The translations under genes were made by a program, and so were the position numbers. A stretch of DNA of 64,000 nt from Candidatus Woesearchaeota archaeon (GTDB lineage Archaea; Nanobdellota; Nanobdellia; Woesearchaeales; JABMPP01): assembly GCA_018303405.1 (NCBI GenBank), contig JAGVYD010000009.1, positions 128,856 to 192,855 of the forward strand, given 5' to 3'. Below are positions 16,742-25,363 of this stretch, in pieces. Numbering within the stretch: position 1 is the stretch's first letter; each line of letters opens with the position of its first letter. The notes under the pieces were generated by a model that saw nothing but the letters and a program-made list of their open reading frames with translations, had not been told where the DNA came from and did not search any database.

Positions 16742-17004
16742 TTATGGAAATTGGCGAAGTCATAAAATACCCATTGGCGACTGAAAAATCAATCAGGCTC
16801 ATGGAGTCTGAGAACAAGCTGATATTCGTAGTGGACAGAAGGGCAACCAAGTTCGACGTGAAAAAGGCAATTGAAGAGACTTTCAAAGTGAAAGTTGACA
16901 GTGTCAGGACATACAATGCGCCGACTGGCGAAAAAAAGGCATACATCAAATTCAACAGGTCAACCCCTGCCATTGACTTGGCAACCAACTTGGGGCTGAT
17001 GTAA
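16738..17004 (+). CDS. rpl23: Ribosomal protein uL23
   Basis: 88 aa, 50S protein at the tunnel exit that docks SRP. Family motifs: YPLATEKSIRLME, LIFVVDRRATKFDVKKAIEE, and KKAYIKF. It starts within the rpl4 stop (ATGA); Met3 (16744) is an alternative start. Confidence 0.96.
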   Translation: MIMEIGEVIKYPLATEKSIRLMESENKLIFVVDRRATKFDVKKAIEETFKVKVDSVRTYNAPTGEKKAYIKFNRSTPAIDLATNLGLM

Positions 17005-17020
17005 TTAGAGGAGGAACGAA

Positions 17021-17080
17021 GTGCAGGGAGCCATGGGATTGAAGCGCAGCGGAAATCCTATCAATACAATTCCGTGTTAA
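17021..17080 (+). CDS. Candidate 19-aa leader peptide before rpl2
   Basis: The 88-bp rpl23-rpl2 gap is the longest gap between consecutive uL3-uL15 genes. It contains a strong Shine-Dalgarno GAGGAGG (17009-17015) placed correctly for a GTG at 17021 that opens 19 codons to TAA. rpl2 itself has only a weak GAGG. It may be a leader peptide, or a loading site for the ribosome. Low confidence. Confidence 0.25.
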   Translation: MQGAMGLKRSGNPINTIPC

Positions 17081-17092
17081 CTGAGGCCAGTT

Positions 17093-17806
17093 ATGGGAAA
17101 GAACTTGATTCAGCAGAAACGGGGAAAGGGTTCGCCTAGATATCGCGCTCATAGTTTTTATTATAAGGCCGAGGCAAAATTGCCCAGAGTGGCGCAGACA
17201 ACAGTAATCGGAAAAATTGTGGATATTGTAAAATGCCCGGGCCATTATGCCCCCTTGGTTGACATCAAGCTCGACAATGGCGAGCAATGCTTCATCATTG
17301 CGCCAGAAGGCATCAGGGTAGGCGAGGAGATACAGGTTGGCCAGGATGCGCAGGTAAGGCCTGGCAACATTCTGCCATTAAAGAATATTCCTGAGGGGAC
17401 ATCAATTTGCAACATTGAAGCGCATCCGGGGGACGGCGGCAAATTTGTGCGCTCAACCGGCGGATTCGCCAGGGTTTTGGGAAGGCTGCCTCGAAGCGTG
17501 ACATTGCTCCTGCCTTCAAAGAAAAGGAAGGAATTCAACCCAGAATGCAGGGCAATTGTTGGCATAGTAGCAGGAAGCGGAAGGCCCGAAAAGCCGCTGC
17601 TCAAGGCGGGCAACAATTATTTCAGGATGACAGCCAGGAACAAGGTATGGCCAAAGGTATCGGGAACATCACAGAACTCAGTCAACCACCCATTCGGCGG
17701 GTCAAGGTCAAGCAAGAAGGGAATACCGACCATAGCGCCAAAGAATGCGCCGCCAGGAAGAAAGGTTGGCAAGATCAGGCCGAGAAGGACAGGATACAAG
17801 AGGTAA
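17093..17806 (+). CDS. rpl2: Ribosomal protein uL2
   Basis: 237 aa, 50S core protein near the peptidyl-transferase centre. Typical features: N-terminal GKNLIQQKRGKGSPRYRAHSF-like segment, the OB/SH3 barrels, and the C-terminal NHPFGGSRSSKKGIPTIA loop preceded by WPKVSGTSQNSV. Confidence 0.97.
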   Translation: MGKNLIQQKRGKGSPRYRAHSFYYKAEAKLPRVAQTTVIGKIVDIVKCPGHYAPLVDIKLDNGEQCFIIAPEGIRVGEEIQVGQDAQVRPGNILPLKNIPEGTSICNIEAHPGDGGKFVRSTGGFARVLGRLPRSVTLLLPSKKRKEFNPECRAIVGIVAGSGRPEKPLLKAGNNYFRMTARNKVWPKVSGTSQNSVNHPFGGSRSSKKGIPTIAPKNAPPGRKVGKIRPRRTGYKR

Positions 17807-17834
17807 AGCTGTCAAGCATTCATGAGGTAACCAA

Positions 17835-18221
17835 ATGGCAAAAAAGGAATTCACCTACCGTGGAAAAAGCGTCCAGGAACTGAAGGAAATGAGCGACAAG
17901 GAATTTGCCATGCTCATAAATTCAAGGGAAAGAAGGAAAATTGTCAAGAGGGGATGGACCGAAGAGCAAAAAAAACTGCTCAAGAGAATCAGGTCAGGCA
18001 AGAGGAATATTGAAACGCACTGCAGGGACATGGTCATCATGCCGGTCATGCTTGGCATGACAATCAAGGTATTCAACGGCAAGGAATTTGTGCCAATCAT
18101 GATCAATGAGGAAATGCTGGGCCACAGGCTTGGCGAGTTTTCAATCACAAGAAAGAGGGTTGAGCACAGCGCACCAGGAATTGGCGCTACAAGAAGCAGC
18201 TCAGCGATTTCAGTCAGGTAA
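17835..18221 (+). CDS. rps19: Ribosomal protein uS19
   Basis: 128 aa, 30S head protein. Archaeal-type N-terminal helical part (FTYRGKSVQELKEMS) and the core KRIRSGKRNIETHCRDMVIMPVMLGMTI, KEFVPIMINEEMLGHRLGEFSITRK. It ends in HSAPGIGATRSSSA. Within the S10 cluster. Confidence 0.97.
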   Translation: MAKKEFTYRGKSVQELKEMSDKEFAMLINSRERRKIVKRGWTEEQKKLLKRIRSGKRNIETHCRDMVIMPVMLGMTIKVFNGKEFVPIMINEEMLGHRLGEFSITRKRVEHSAPGIGATRSSSAISVR

Positions 18222-18233
18222 GGGGGATAAGCA

Positions 18234-18761
18234 ATGTCAATCAAGTATGGAATGGCAAAATTTCCGGAAAATTATGCAAAAGCCATGGGAAGGGATTTGC
18301 CAATTTCAACAAAACAAAGCATAGAAATTTGCAAGTATGTGCAGGGGATGAGGCTTTCAAGGGCAAAGAGCATCCTGCAGGATGTTATACTCGGCAAAAA
18401 GGCAGTGCCATTTACAAGGCATACTTTTGACCTTGGCCACAAGAAGGGGATTGGGCCGGGAAGATATCCAATGAAAGCCAGCGAGTCTATCCTCAGGATA
18501 TTGAATTCAGTTGAGGCCAATGCGCAAACAAAGGGCCTGAGTGCAAATGACCTTGTCATACTGCATATAGCGGCAAACAAGGCAGCAAGGCCTTGGCGGT
18601 ATGGAAGGCAGACAAGAAGGAAGGCAAGAAGAACTCACATTGAAGTTGTTGTATCTGAAAAAAAGGCAGAATCAAAGGCCGAAGCCAGGGGCCATGCAAG
18701 GAAAGGCCAGGGAAGCACAGCAGGCGCTAAGCCAGCAGCAGGCAAAGAGGCGAAACAATGA
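18234..18761 (+). CDS. rpl22: Ribosomal protein uL22
   Basis: 175 aa. Core motifs: STKQSIEICKYVQGMRLSRAKSIL, KGIGPGRYPMKASESILRIL, and PWRYGRQTRRKARRTHIEVVV, the tunnel hairpin and basic tail. The last ~30 residues are a Lys/Ala/Gly-rich extension. Overlaps rps3 by 4 bp. Confidence 0.96.
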   Translation: MSIKYGMAKFPENYAKAMGRDLPISTKQSIEICKYVQGMRLSRAKSILQDVILGKKAVPFTRHTFDLGHKKGIGPGRYPMKASESILRILNSVEANAQTKGLSANDLVILHIAANKAARPWRYGRQTRRKARRTHIEVVVSEKKAESKAEARGHARKGQGSTAGAKPAAGKEAKQ

Positions 18762-19558
18762 TTGAAAGGCAGTTTGTTGCACAGAAAATAAAGGAATACC
18801 AGATCCAGGAATACATCAGAAATACCCTCAAGAGAGTCGGGCATTCGCACACAAAGCTCCAGAAAACCCCGTTGGGAGAAAAAATAATCATCCATGCCCT
18901 AAGGCCAGGCCTTGTAGTCGGCAAAAAAGGGCAGAACATCAAGAAGCTTACAAACACATTGAAGCGGAAATTCAATCTTGAAAATCCACAAATAGAAATT
19001 GCCGAGGTCGAGGCGCCTTACCATGACGCACATATTGTCAGCGAAAGGATTGCTGAATCCCTGGAAAAATTCGGCTCGGCAAGGTTCAAGGGCATCAGCC
19101 ACAAGGCAATGGAAGACACAATGAAGAATGGCGCCTTGGGGATTGAGATACTCATTTCAGGAAAAGTGCCAAGCGCACGCGCAAAACAGTGGAGATTCTA
19201 CACTGGCTACCTGAAGAAAAGCGGGGACATTGCACAGATAGGCGTGAACAAGGCGTATGCAGAGGCCCAGCTGAAAACCGGAACAATCGGAATCCAGGTC
19301 AGGATTATGCCGCCGGACATAGAGCTGCCGGATGATATTGAAGTTGTTGAAGATGCAACTACAGAAGTGCATGAAATAAGCGCGCAGCAGAATGAAGCTT
19401 CAGGCGAAAAAATTGAGGCTGATGCGGAAAAAAGCGAGGAAGAACCTGCAGAGAAAACTGCCAAGACAAGGAAAAAGGCACCGAGAAAGAAAAAAGCGGC
19501 TGAATCCGGCAACGAGAGCAAGGATGAGGCAAAGGATGAAAGCACCGGCAGTGGATAA
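18758..19558 (+). CDS. rps3: Ribosomal protein uS3
   Basis: 266 aa. KH domain with the conserved RPGLVVGKKGQNIKKL loop, then the C-terminal S3 domain (GALGIEILISGKVPSARAKQWRFYTGYLKKSGD). Residues after ~210 form a Glu/Lys/Ala-rich extension. Starts in the rpl22 stop (ATGA). Confidence 0.97.
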   Translation: MIERQFVAQKIKEYQIQEYIRNTLKRVGHSHTKLQKTPLGEKIIIHALRPGLVVGKKGQNIKKLTNTLKRKFNLENPQIEIAEVEAPYHDAHIVSERIAESLEKFGSARFKGISHKAMEDTMKNGALGIEILISGKVPSARAKQWRFYTGYLKKSGDIAQIGVNKAYAEAQLKTGTIGIQVRIMPPDIELPDDIEVVEDATTEVHEISAQQNEASGEKIEADAEKSEEEPAEKTAKTRKKAPRKKKAAESGNESKDEAKDESTGSG

Positions 19559-19569
19559 GGGCAATTATC

Positions 19570-19773
19570 ATGAAATTCAAGGAAATAAAGGCAATGGACA
19601 GGGAACAGCTGAACGAAAAGATGGCTGAAGTGAAAAAAGACCTGATAAAGAGCAATGCGCAGGTCGCGACAGGGACTGTTCCAAAAAGCCCCGGCCAAAT
19701 CAGGCAGATGAAAAAAACAGTGGCCAAGATAATGACGGCCATGAACCAAAAAATGAGGGACAAAAAAGAATGA
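19570..19773 (+). CDS. rpl29: Ribosomal protein uL29
   Basis: 67-aa two-helix 50S protein: KEIKAMDREQLNEKMAEVKKDLIK and SPGQIRQMKKTVAKIMTAMNQK. Overlaps the SUI1 gene by 4 bp. Confidence 0.93.
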   Translation: MKFKEIKAMDREQLNEKMAEVKKDLIKSNAQVATGTVPKSPGQIRQMKKTVAKIMTAMNQKMRDKKE

Positions 19774-20078
19774 ACGATATTTGCTCCAAATGCGGCTTGC
19801 CTCCGGACCTGTGCGTCTGCGAGATAATCGCAAAGGAAAGCCAGAAAATCAGGGTTTTCATTGTCAATAAAAAATTCAACAAGTATTATACTATAGTGGA
19901 GGGGATTGACACAAAATCAATCGACCTCAAGGAAGCGGCCAAGAACCTGAAGTCCAAGCTGGCCTGCGGCGGGACAATCAAGGATGGCAAGATTGAGCTT
20001 CAAGGCGACCACAGGCAGGCCGTGAAGAGGATACTCGTCGAGATGGGGTTTGCCCCTGAAACGATTGAGGTCCGATAG
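19770..20078 (+). CDS. Translation initiation factor aIF1 (SUI1)
   Basis: 102 aa. N-terminal Cys cluster ICSKCGLPPDLCVCEII typical of archaeal SUI1, then the alpha/beta fold with YYTIVEGID, AAKNLKSKLACGGTIKDGKIELQGDHR and a C-terminal helix. It promotes start-codon selection on the 30S subunit. Its place between uL29 and Rpp29 is the normal archaeal position. Confidence 0.96.
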   Translation: MNDICSKCGLPPDLCVCEIIAKESQKIRVFIVNKKFNKYYTIVEGIDTKSIDLKEAAKNLKSKLACGGTIKDGKIELQGDHRQAVKRILVEMGFAPETIEVR

Positions 20079-20088
20079 GGCCAGCCAG

Positions 20089-20361
20089 ATGGCAGGAAAA
20101 GACATTGCCAGGCACGAGTTCATCGGCCTCATGGCAGAGGTCATGGGCGCCAAGAACAAAAGCCTGGCCGGGATCAAGGGAAAAGTGATTGATGAGACAA
20201 AAAATGCCTTCATCATGCTGACAGAAAAGAGTGAGAGGAAGACAGTCCTCAAGCAGGGTTGCGCAATTGCATTCGAGCTCAGGGACGGTCAAAAAGTCAT
20301 AATCGACGCTGGAATCCTGGCCCAAAGGCCGGAAGACCGGATCAAGATGAAGATTAAGTGA
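20089..20361 (+). CDS. rnp1: RNase P protein component 1 (Rpp29/Rnp1)
   Basis: About 90 aa from ATG 20089 (MAGKDIARHEFIGLMAEV). The frame extends to 20050 inside SUI1, but that is not needed. SH3-like fold: AKNKSLAGIKGKVIDETKNAFIML, RKTVLKQGCAIAFEL, and the end ILAQRPEDRIKMK. It helps 5' tRNA processing. Normal archaeal position before rps17. Confidence 0.92.
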   Translation: MAGKDIARHEFIGLMAEVMGAKNKSLAGIKGKVIDETKNAFIMLTEKSERKTVLKQGCAIAFELRDGQKVIIDAGILAQRPEDRIKMKIK

Positions 20362-20385
20362 GCAAACAAGGGACAGGGAGAAAAA

Positions 20386-20880
20386 ATGGCTAAAAAATCC
20401 AACAAAGCATCAGGCAAAGAGGCCAAGCATGGCGAGGCCGCTGGCCAGGGAAGCGCATCTGTTTCCAATTCAGAGACATCAAGAAAATACAATAATATCA
20501 GCCTTAGGGGGCAGACATTTGTCGGCATAGTGGTCAGCTCCAAGCCAATGAAAAGCGCCACTGTTGAAATCCAGAGAAAGCATTTTGTTCCAAAATATGA
20601 GAGATATGAGAACAGGATTACAAGATTGCACGTCCATAACCCTCCTCACATCAACGCAAAGGAAGGGGACATAGTCAAGATAAGGGAAACAAGGCCATTG
20701 AGCAAGACAATCCACCACACAATTGTGGAGAAAGTCGGCGAGGAGCTTGCCTACAAGGGAAGGAAGATGATTGAGCAGGAAGAAAAAGAGAAGATTGTCA
20801 AGAAAAAGGCCCATGAGGAAGAGGGCCAAAAGAAATCCAAGAAAAAGGAAAGCTCAGATTCATCTGACGGCATGGAGTGA
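20386..20880 (+). CDS. rps17: Ribosomal protein uS17 with extensions
   Basis: 164 aa, longer than usual (about 110). The core OB fold (RGQTFVGIVVSSKPMKSATVEIQRKHFVPKYERYE... HNPPHINAKEGDIVKIRETRPLSKT) is flanked by a low-complexity N-terminal ~38 residues and a Lys/Glu/Ser-rich C-terminal ~40 residues. GGGAG upstream may be its ribosome-binding site. Confidence 0.96.
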   Translation: MAKKSNKASGKEAKHGEAAGQGSASVSNSETSRKYNNISLRGQTFVGIVVSSKPMKSATVEIQRKHFVPKYERYENRITRLHVHNPPHINAKEGDIVKIRETRPLSKTIHHTIVEKVGEELAYKGRKMIEQEEKEKIVKKKAHEEEGQKKSKKKESSDSSDGME

Positions 20881-20885
20881 ACAGG

Positions 20886-21287
20886 ATGCAGCCAGTAAAA
20901 GCCAAAGTCACCAAGGGACTAAACGTCGGCAGCTATGTTGATACCTGCGACAATTCAGGCGCCAAGGTAATCAAGATTACATCGGTGCTTAGATCAAAGA
21001 CAGTCAAAGGAAGAATCCCCAGATGCGGGGTCGGCGACTTGGTAATGGCCGCTGTGAAGAGAGGCAGGCCGGACATGAGGAAACAGGTTGTATTTGCAAT
21101 CATAGTCAGGCAAAAGAAGGAGTACAGAAGGCCTGATGGGATGAGAATCAAGTTCGAGGACAATTCAGCTGTTGTGCTCAAGGATGAAAAGGGAAACCCC
21201 AAAGGGACAATATTCAAGGGCGCAATAGCAAAAGAGGCTGCAGAAAGATGGCCCGGCATCGCCAAGGTGGCCAGCCTGATATTATGA
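20886..21287 (+). CDS. rpl14: Ribosomal protein uL14
   Basis: About 133 aa. Motifs: GSYVDTCDNSGAKVIKITSV, GDLVMAAVKRGRPDMRKQ, RPDGMRIKFEDNSAVVLKDEKGNPKGT, and KVASLIL at the end. A GTG at 20877 overlapping the rps17 stop is an alternative start; ATG 20886 (MQPVKAKVTKGL) fits the family better. Confidence 0.96.
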   Translation: MQPVKAKVTKGLNVGSYVDTCDNSGAKVIKITSVLRSKTVKGRIPRCGVGDLVMAAVKRGRPDMRKQVVFAIIVRQKKEYRRPDGMRIKFEDNSAVVLKDEKGNPKGTIFKGAIAKEAAERWPGIAKVASLIL

Positions 21288-21311
21288 TTATAATTGGAAA
21301 AAGTGATTACT

Positions 21312-21695
21312 ATGGAAAAAAAATTTTCAAGCAAATGGAAGGCAAGCACAAAGCCAAGGAAGCAGAGAAAGTACAGCTTCAATGCGCCACTGCACCTAAA
21401 AGGAAAAATGCTCCATTCGCACCTTTCAAAAGACCTCAGGAATAAGCACGGGAAAAGGTCTATCAGGGTCAAGGTTGGGGACAAAGTGAAGGTTATGAAA
21501 GGCCAGTTCAGGGGAAAGATTGGAAAAATCGCATCCGTCGACCTCAAAGCCACAAGGCTCCAGGTAGAGGGAATTGAAATAATCAAGAAGGACGGCAGCA
21601 AGGTGGCATTTTTCATGCATCCATCCAATGTCATGATTACAGAGCTCAACACTGATGACAAGAATAGAATGAAAAGACTGGAGGCCAAAAAATGA
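21312..21695 (+). CDS. rpl24: Ribosomal protein uL24
   Basis: About 127 aa. N-terminal FSSKWKASTKPRKQRKYSFNAPLH and the KOW motif VGDKVKVMKGQFRGKIGKIASVD identify it. The open frame reaches a TTG at 21294; ATG 21312 (MEKKFSSKW) matches the archaeal family start. Overlaps rps4e by 4 bp. Confidence 0.95.
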   Translation: MEKKFSSKWKASTKPRKQRKYSFNAPLHLKGKMLHSHLSKDLRNKHGKRSIRVKVGDKVKVMKGQFRGKIGKIASVDLKATRLQVEGIEIIKKDGSKVAFFMHPSNVMITELNTDDKNRMKRLEAKK

Positions 21696-22384
21696 AGAAC
21701 CACCTCAAAAGACCTTATGCTCCAAAAAGATGGAATATCCTGAGAAAGGCCAATAAGTTCATTGCGAGGCCAAATCCGGGTGCGCATCCATTTGACAACG
21801 GGATTCCGCTGGTAGTGATGCTCAGGGACATGGCCAAAGCCGCCAGGAACGCAAAGGAAGTCAGGTACATGATGACCAAGTATGATGTCCTTGTAGACGG
21901 CAAGAAGAGAAGAGATTCAAAGATGATTGTTGGCCTGATGGATGTCATAAGCATGCCGGCCTCCAAGGAATTTTTGCGCGTGATAATCGATGAGGACGGA
22001 AAGCTGAAAGCAGTAAAGATATCGGACAAGGAATCCGGCGTAAAGCTTTGCAAGATATCAGGCAAAAAAATGACAAGCAAGATGATACAGCTGACTATGC
22101 ATGATGGCAGGACAATCATGACTGACAAGAATGAATTCAGGACAGGGGACAGCATCCTTATTGAAGTCCCGAGCCAGAAAATTGTGGAGCATGTCAGGCT
22201 GGAGCCAAAATCAATGGTTTACCTGGTAGGCGGAAAGCACTCAGGAAGCACAGGAACAGTCGAAGATGTTGCGCAGAGCAAAATCACCTACAAGACAAAG
22301 GACGGCCACACCTATGAAACACTCAAGAAATACGCATTTGTCATAGGAAAAAGCAAGCCGCTCGTATCATTATCTGAAAATTAG
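21692..22384 (+). CDS. rps4e: Ribosomal protein eS4
   Basis: 230 aa, archaeal/eukaryotic-specific 30S protein. N-terminal HLKRPYAPKRWNI, S4 RNA-binding domain (IPLVVMLRDM... VLVDGKKRRDSK), central GDSILIEVPSQKIVEHV, and C-terminal KOW (VYLVGGKHSGSTGTVEDV). Confidence 0.97.
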   Translation: MKNHLKRPYAPKRWNILRKANKFIARPNPGAHPFDNGIPLVVMLRDMAKAARNAKEVRYMMTKYDVLVDGKKRRDSKMIVGLMDVISMPASKEFLRVIIDEDGKLKAVKISDKESGVKLCKISGKKMTSKMIQLTMHDGRTIMTDKNEFRTGDSILIEVPSQKIVEHVRLEPKSMVYLVGGKHSGSTGTVEDVAQSKITYKTKDGHTYETLKKYAFVIGKSKPLVSLSEN

Positions 22385-22398
22385 GATGAAGTGGAATT

Positions 22399-22914
22399 AT
22401 GGAAAACCCAATGAGGAAAATCCGGATTGAGAAGCTTACCTTAAATGTAGGCGCCGGAAAGGATGTGAACAAGCTCGAGAAAGGCATAAAGCTGATCAAG
22501 AGGATAACAGGATTTGACCCTGTAAAGACATTCACACAAAAGAGGATTCCTGCATGGGGATTGAGGCCGGGCCTCCCTATTGGCTGCAAGCTGACCCTGA
22601 GAAAAGGCAAAGCTGCTGAGCTCTTGCCGAGGCTCCTGGATGCCAAGGAGCATGTGTTGAAGCCGAGGCAATTCGATGAAAGAGGCAATGTTTCATTTGG
22701 CATACCTGAGTATATTGACATTTCGGGCATAAAATACGACCCGGAAATAGGCATAATGGGGCTTGAAGTCTGCGTTACCCTGGCCAGGCCGGGATTCAGG
22801 ATACGAAGGAGAAGGAAAATGGTGAAAAAAATACCAAAGCACCACCAGATAAGCAGGCAGGATGCAATGACATTCATGTCTGAAAATTTCGCAGTCAAGA
22901 TCGAGGAGGAATAG
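22399..22914 (+). CDS. rpl5: Ribosomal protein uL5
   Basis: 171 aa, 5S-rRNA-binding protein: [50 protein letters not shown], and [36 protein letters not shown]. Position between eS4 and uS14 is standard. Confidence 0.97.
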   Translation: MENPMRKIRIEKLTLNVGAGKDVNKLEKGIKLIKRITGFDPVKTFTQKRIPAWGLRPGLPIGCKLTLRKGKAAELLPRLLDAKEHVLKPRQFDERGNVSFGIPEYIDISGIKYDPEIGIMGLEVCVTLARPGFRIRRRRKMVKKIPKHHQISRQDAMTFMSENFAVKIEEE

Positions 22915-22924
22915 GAGGAAAAAT

Positions 22925-23155
22925 ATGACAACGAGCGATTACCGAAAGATGATCAAGCAGCTCAAGGCTAACCCGGTCAAGCTGCAAAAATACCTAAAGC
23001 ACAGCGCGCCCAAGAAAAGGAGCTGCGGTGAAATGCTGAGAAAGTGCAGAAGGTGCGGCAGGACTGGCGGGCACATAAGCAAATATGGGATACATATGTG
23101 CAGGCAATGCTTCAGAGATGTTGCCCAGGAAATAGGATTCAAGAAATACAGCTAA
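22925..23155 (+). CDS. rps14: Ribosomal protein uS14 (zinc-binding)
   Basis: 76 aa. Zn-type with [27 protein letters not shown] (CxxC...CxxC). AGGAGG-like GGAGG precedes the ATG (good ribosome-binding site). The N-terminus has about 20 residues more than the minimal family. Confidence 0.95.
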   Translation: MTTSDYRKMIKQLKANPVKLQKYLKHSAPKKRSCGEMLRKCRRCGRTGGHISKYGIHMCRQCFRDVAQEIGFKKYS

Positions 23156-23165
23156 GGTGAATGCG

Positions 23166-23555
23166 ATGTTAAATGACCCATTGGCAAATGCAATGTCCAA
23201 AATTTTGAATGCGGAAAACATAGGCATGAGAGAATGCCAGACCAAGCCGAATTCAAAGGTAGTGAAGGAAGTGCTGAAAGTCATGCAGGACAACCTGTAC
23301 ATCGGCGGCTATGAAGAGGCTGACGATGGAAGGGGAGGGATTATCAGGATAAACCTGCTCGGCAACATCAATAAGTGCGGCGTCATCAAGCCGAGGTTTT
23401 CAGTCAAGATGCAGGATTTCGAAAAATACGAGAAGAGGTTTTTGCCAGCCAAGGATTTTGGAATAATTATAATGACAACACCCCAGGGAATAATGACCCA
23501 TATCGAGGCCAAGAAGAAAAGCACTGGCGGAAAGCTGCTGGCATACTGCTATTAG
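23166..23555 (+). CDS. rps8: Ribosomal protein uS8
   Basis: About 129 aa, 16S central-domain binder: DPLANAMSKILNAENIGMRECQTKPNSK, INLLGNINKCGVIKPRFSVK, and the end GIIIMTTPQGIMTHIEAKKKSTGGKLLAYCY. A GTG at 23157 is a possible earlier start. Confidence 0.96.
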   Translation: MLNDPLANAMSKILNAENIGMRECQTKPNSKVVKEVLKVMQDNLYIGGYEEADDGRGGIIRINLLGNINKCGVIKPRFSVKMQDFEKYEKRFLPAKDFGIIIMTTPQGIMTHIEAKKKSTGGKLLAYCY

Positions 23556-23581
23556 CAAATCAACTGCATGATAACGAAGAG

Positions 23582-24190
23582 ATGATGATTAATATGGATG
23601 CAAAAAACACCGCAACAAAAAAGCCAAAAGATGAAACAAGAATGAAAGGGGACACCCTGCTCGAGGCAGTTGAAATTCCACAGGGAGTAAATGTTGCGAT
23701 GGACAAGAGGACCCTGAAAGTGAAGGGAGAGAAAGGGGAAGTGGCCAGGATTATGTATGACCCGAAGGTGAGGATAGAAGTCAAAGGAGAGGAAGTCAAT
23801 TTCATTGCCAAGCCATGGTCCCAAAAGGAGAAGAAAAAGGTTGGATCCATGATGGCGCACTTCAGGAACATGATAAAGGGCGTCCAGGACGGCGTAACAT
23901 ACAAGCTGAAAATCTGTTCAGGGCATTTTCCGATGAATGTGGCTGTTTCCGGAAAGCAGCTGATTGTCAAGAACCTGCTTGGCGAAAAAATTCCCAGAGT
24001 GCTCAGCTTCAGCGAGAATGTCAAGGTCAAGATTGAGGGAGAGATCATAATCATTGAAGGGATAGACAAGGAGCTGGTTGCGCAGACTGCTGCCTCAATT
24101 GAAACCCTTACAAGACGTGTTGGATTTGACAGGCGAAGATTCCAGGACGGGATTTACATAATTGACAAGAACGGAAAGAAAGCAGCCTGA
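23582..24190 (+). CDS. rpl6: Ribosomal protein uL6
   Basis: About 202 aa with two L6 repeats. LLEAVEIPQGVNVAMDKRTLKVKGEKGEVARI marks the first domain; KICSGHFPMNVAVSGKQLIVKNLLGEKIPR the second. The frame is open upstream into rps8 (to 23375), but ATG 23582 is the first Met after the rps8 stop. Residues 1-20 are a Lys/Thr-rich extension. Confidence 0.95.
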   Translation: MMINMDAKNTATKKPKDETRMKGDTLLEAVEIPQGVNVAMDKRTLKVKGEKGEVARIMYDPKVRIEVKGEEVNFIAKPWSQKEKKKVGSMMAHFRNMIKGVQDGVTYKLKICSGHFPMNVAVSGKQLIVKNLLGEKIPRVLSFSENVKVKIEGEIIIIEGIDKELVAQTAASIETLTRRVGFDRRRFQDGIYIIDKNGKKAA

Positions 24191-24222
24191 TAAGATTAAA
24201 TGAAAATAAATCGTGATAATCC

Positions 24223-24852
24223 ATGGAAGACCTAAAAAGACTCATTGAATTGCGGATTGGCCTTAAGAAAAAGAAGCCAAGGTTTGTCAGGCAAGAAGGC
24301 ATCAAGAAGAAAAAGCTCGGCGTCAAGTGGAGAAAGCCAATGGGCATGCATTCCAAGCTGAGGAGAATGCTGAGGGGGCATCCTGCACGGGTCGAGCCTG
24401 GCTGGGGAAGCCCTGCAAAAGCCAAGGGGCTTTCCAAGGAAGGCCTGAGAAAGGTAGTTGTGCATAATATTGCCGAGCTTGGGAAGCTCGATTCGAAAAA
24501 GGAAGGTGCAGTAATCTCATCCAATGTCGGGACAAGGAACAGGGTAGAGATGGTAAGGAAAGCCCAGGAGCTGGGCATCATGCTTCTGAATATCAAGGCG
24601 GAAAAGTACCTTGCCGCCTTTGAATCAAGACAAAAAGAAAAAGCTGAGAAAAAGAGCAAGGAATCCAAGGAAAAGGAAACCAAGCAGAAAGAGAAAGAAA
24701 AGAAAGCTGCTGAAAAGGAAAAGAAGGAAAAGGAAACAGCAGCCGATGAAAAGACACCGGCCGAGGCTGGTGAAGGAGAGGCATCCAAGGGAGAAAAGGA
24801 CCAGCAGAAAAAGGAGCTCGATAGGATGCTCACGAAGAAGGATGCCAGCTAA
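24223..24852 (+). CDS. rpl32e: Ribosomal protein eL32 with charged tail
   Basis: 209 aa. Core: KKKPRFVRQEGIKKKKLGVKWRKPMGMHSKLRRM, VVVHNIAELGKLDSKKEGAVISSNVGTRNRVEMVRKAQELGIMLLN. About 75 C-terminal residues are almost entirely Lys/Glu/Ala, likely a single long charged helix. Confidence 0.95.
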   Translation: MEDLKRLIELRIGLKKKKPRFVRQEGIKKKKLGVKWRKPMGMHSKLRRMLRGHPARVEPGWGSPAKAKGLSKEGLRKVVVHNIAELGKLDSKKEGAVISSNVGTRNRVEMVRKAQELGIMLLNIKAEKYLAAFESRQKEKAEKKSKESKEKETKQKEKEKKAAEKEKKEKETAADEKTPAEAGEGEASKGEKDQQKKELDRMLTKKDAS

Positions 24853-24861
24853 GGTGACAGC

Positions 24862-25347
24862 ATGAAACTCAATGTGCAAAAAAAACTCGCAGGAAAAATT
24901 TTGGGCGTCTCGCCCAAAAGGATAAAGCTGGACCTGGCAAGGCTGGAGGCAACAGGCAGCACCATTGATGACCTGAAGCAGTCAATCACCAAGCAGGATA
25001 TCAGGGGATTCATTTCAAAGGGAGTCATAATTGCCAAACAGAAAAAGGGAATTTCGCGAGGCAGGGCAAAAAAGACCCATATCCAAAAAACAAAGGGAAG
25101 GCAAAGAGGGGTCGGCAACAGGAAAGGGAAGAAAAATGCGAGGCTGCCTGGCAAGGACACTTGGATGAAAAAGATCAGGGGACAGAGAAACCTCATCAGA
25201 ATGCTCAAAGACAGGAAATACATATCCAACAGGGATTATTGGGAGCTTTATGCCAAGGCCAAGGGCGGCTTTTTCAGGAGCAGAAGGCACATAAAGGTCT
25301 TCATGGAGGAGCATGATATGGTCAAGGCTCCGGCACAGAACAAATGA
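24862..25347 (+). CDS. rpl19e: Ribosomal protein eL19
   Basis: 161 aa: VQKKLAGKILGVSPKRIKLD, ITKQDIRGFISKGVI, and KKTHIQKTKGRQRGVGNRKGKKNAR. A GGTGA box eight bases before the ATG is a good ribosome-binding site. Confidence 0.96.
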   Translation: MKLNVQKKLAGKILGVSPKRIKLDLARLEATGSTIDDLKQSITKQDIRGFISKGVIIAKQKKGISRGRAKKTHIQKTKGRQRGVGNRKGKKNARLPGKDTWMKKIRGQRNLIRMLKDRKYISNRDYWELYAKAKGGFFRSRRHIKVFMEEHDMVKAPAQNK

Positions 25348-25363
25348 TGGTTGAGTGATGATT

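Noticed and set aside
19207-19833. 208-codon minus-strand ORF opposite uS3/uL29
   Set aside because: Shadow of known ribosomal genes; Ser/Phe-rich composition is typical of the complement of Lys/Glu-rich coding sequence.
20933-21787. 284-codon minus-strand ORF opposite uL14, uL24 and eS4
   Set aside because: It is antisense to three confidently identified ribosomal protein genes; long shadow frames are expected here from the codon bias.
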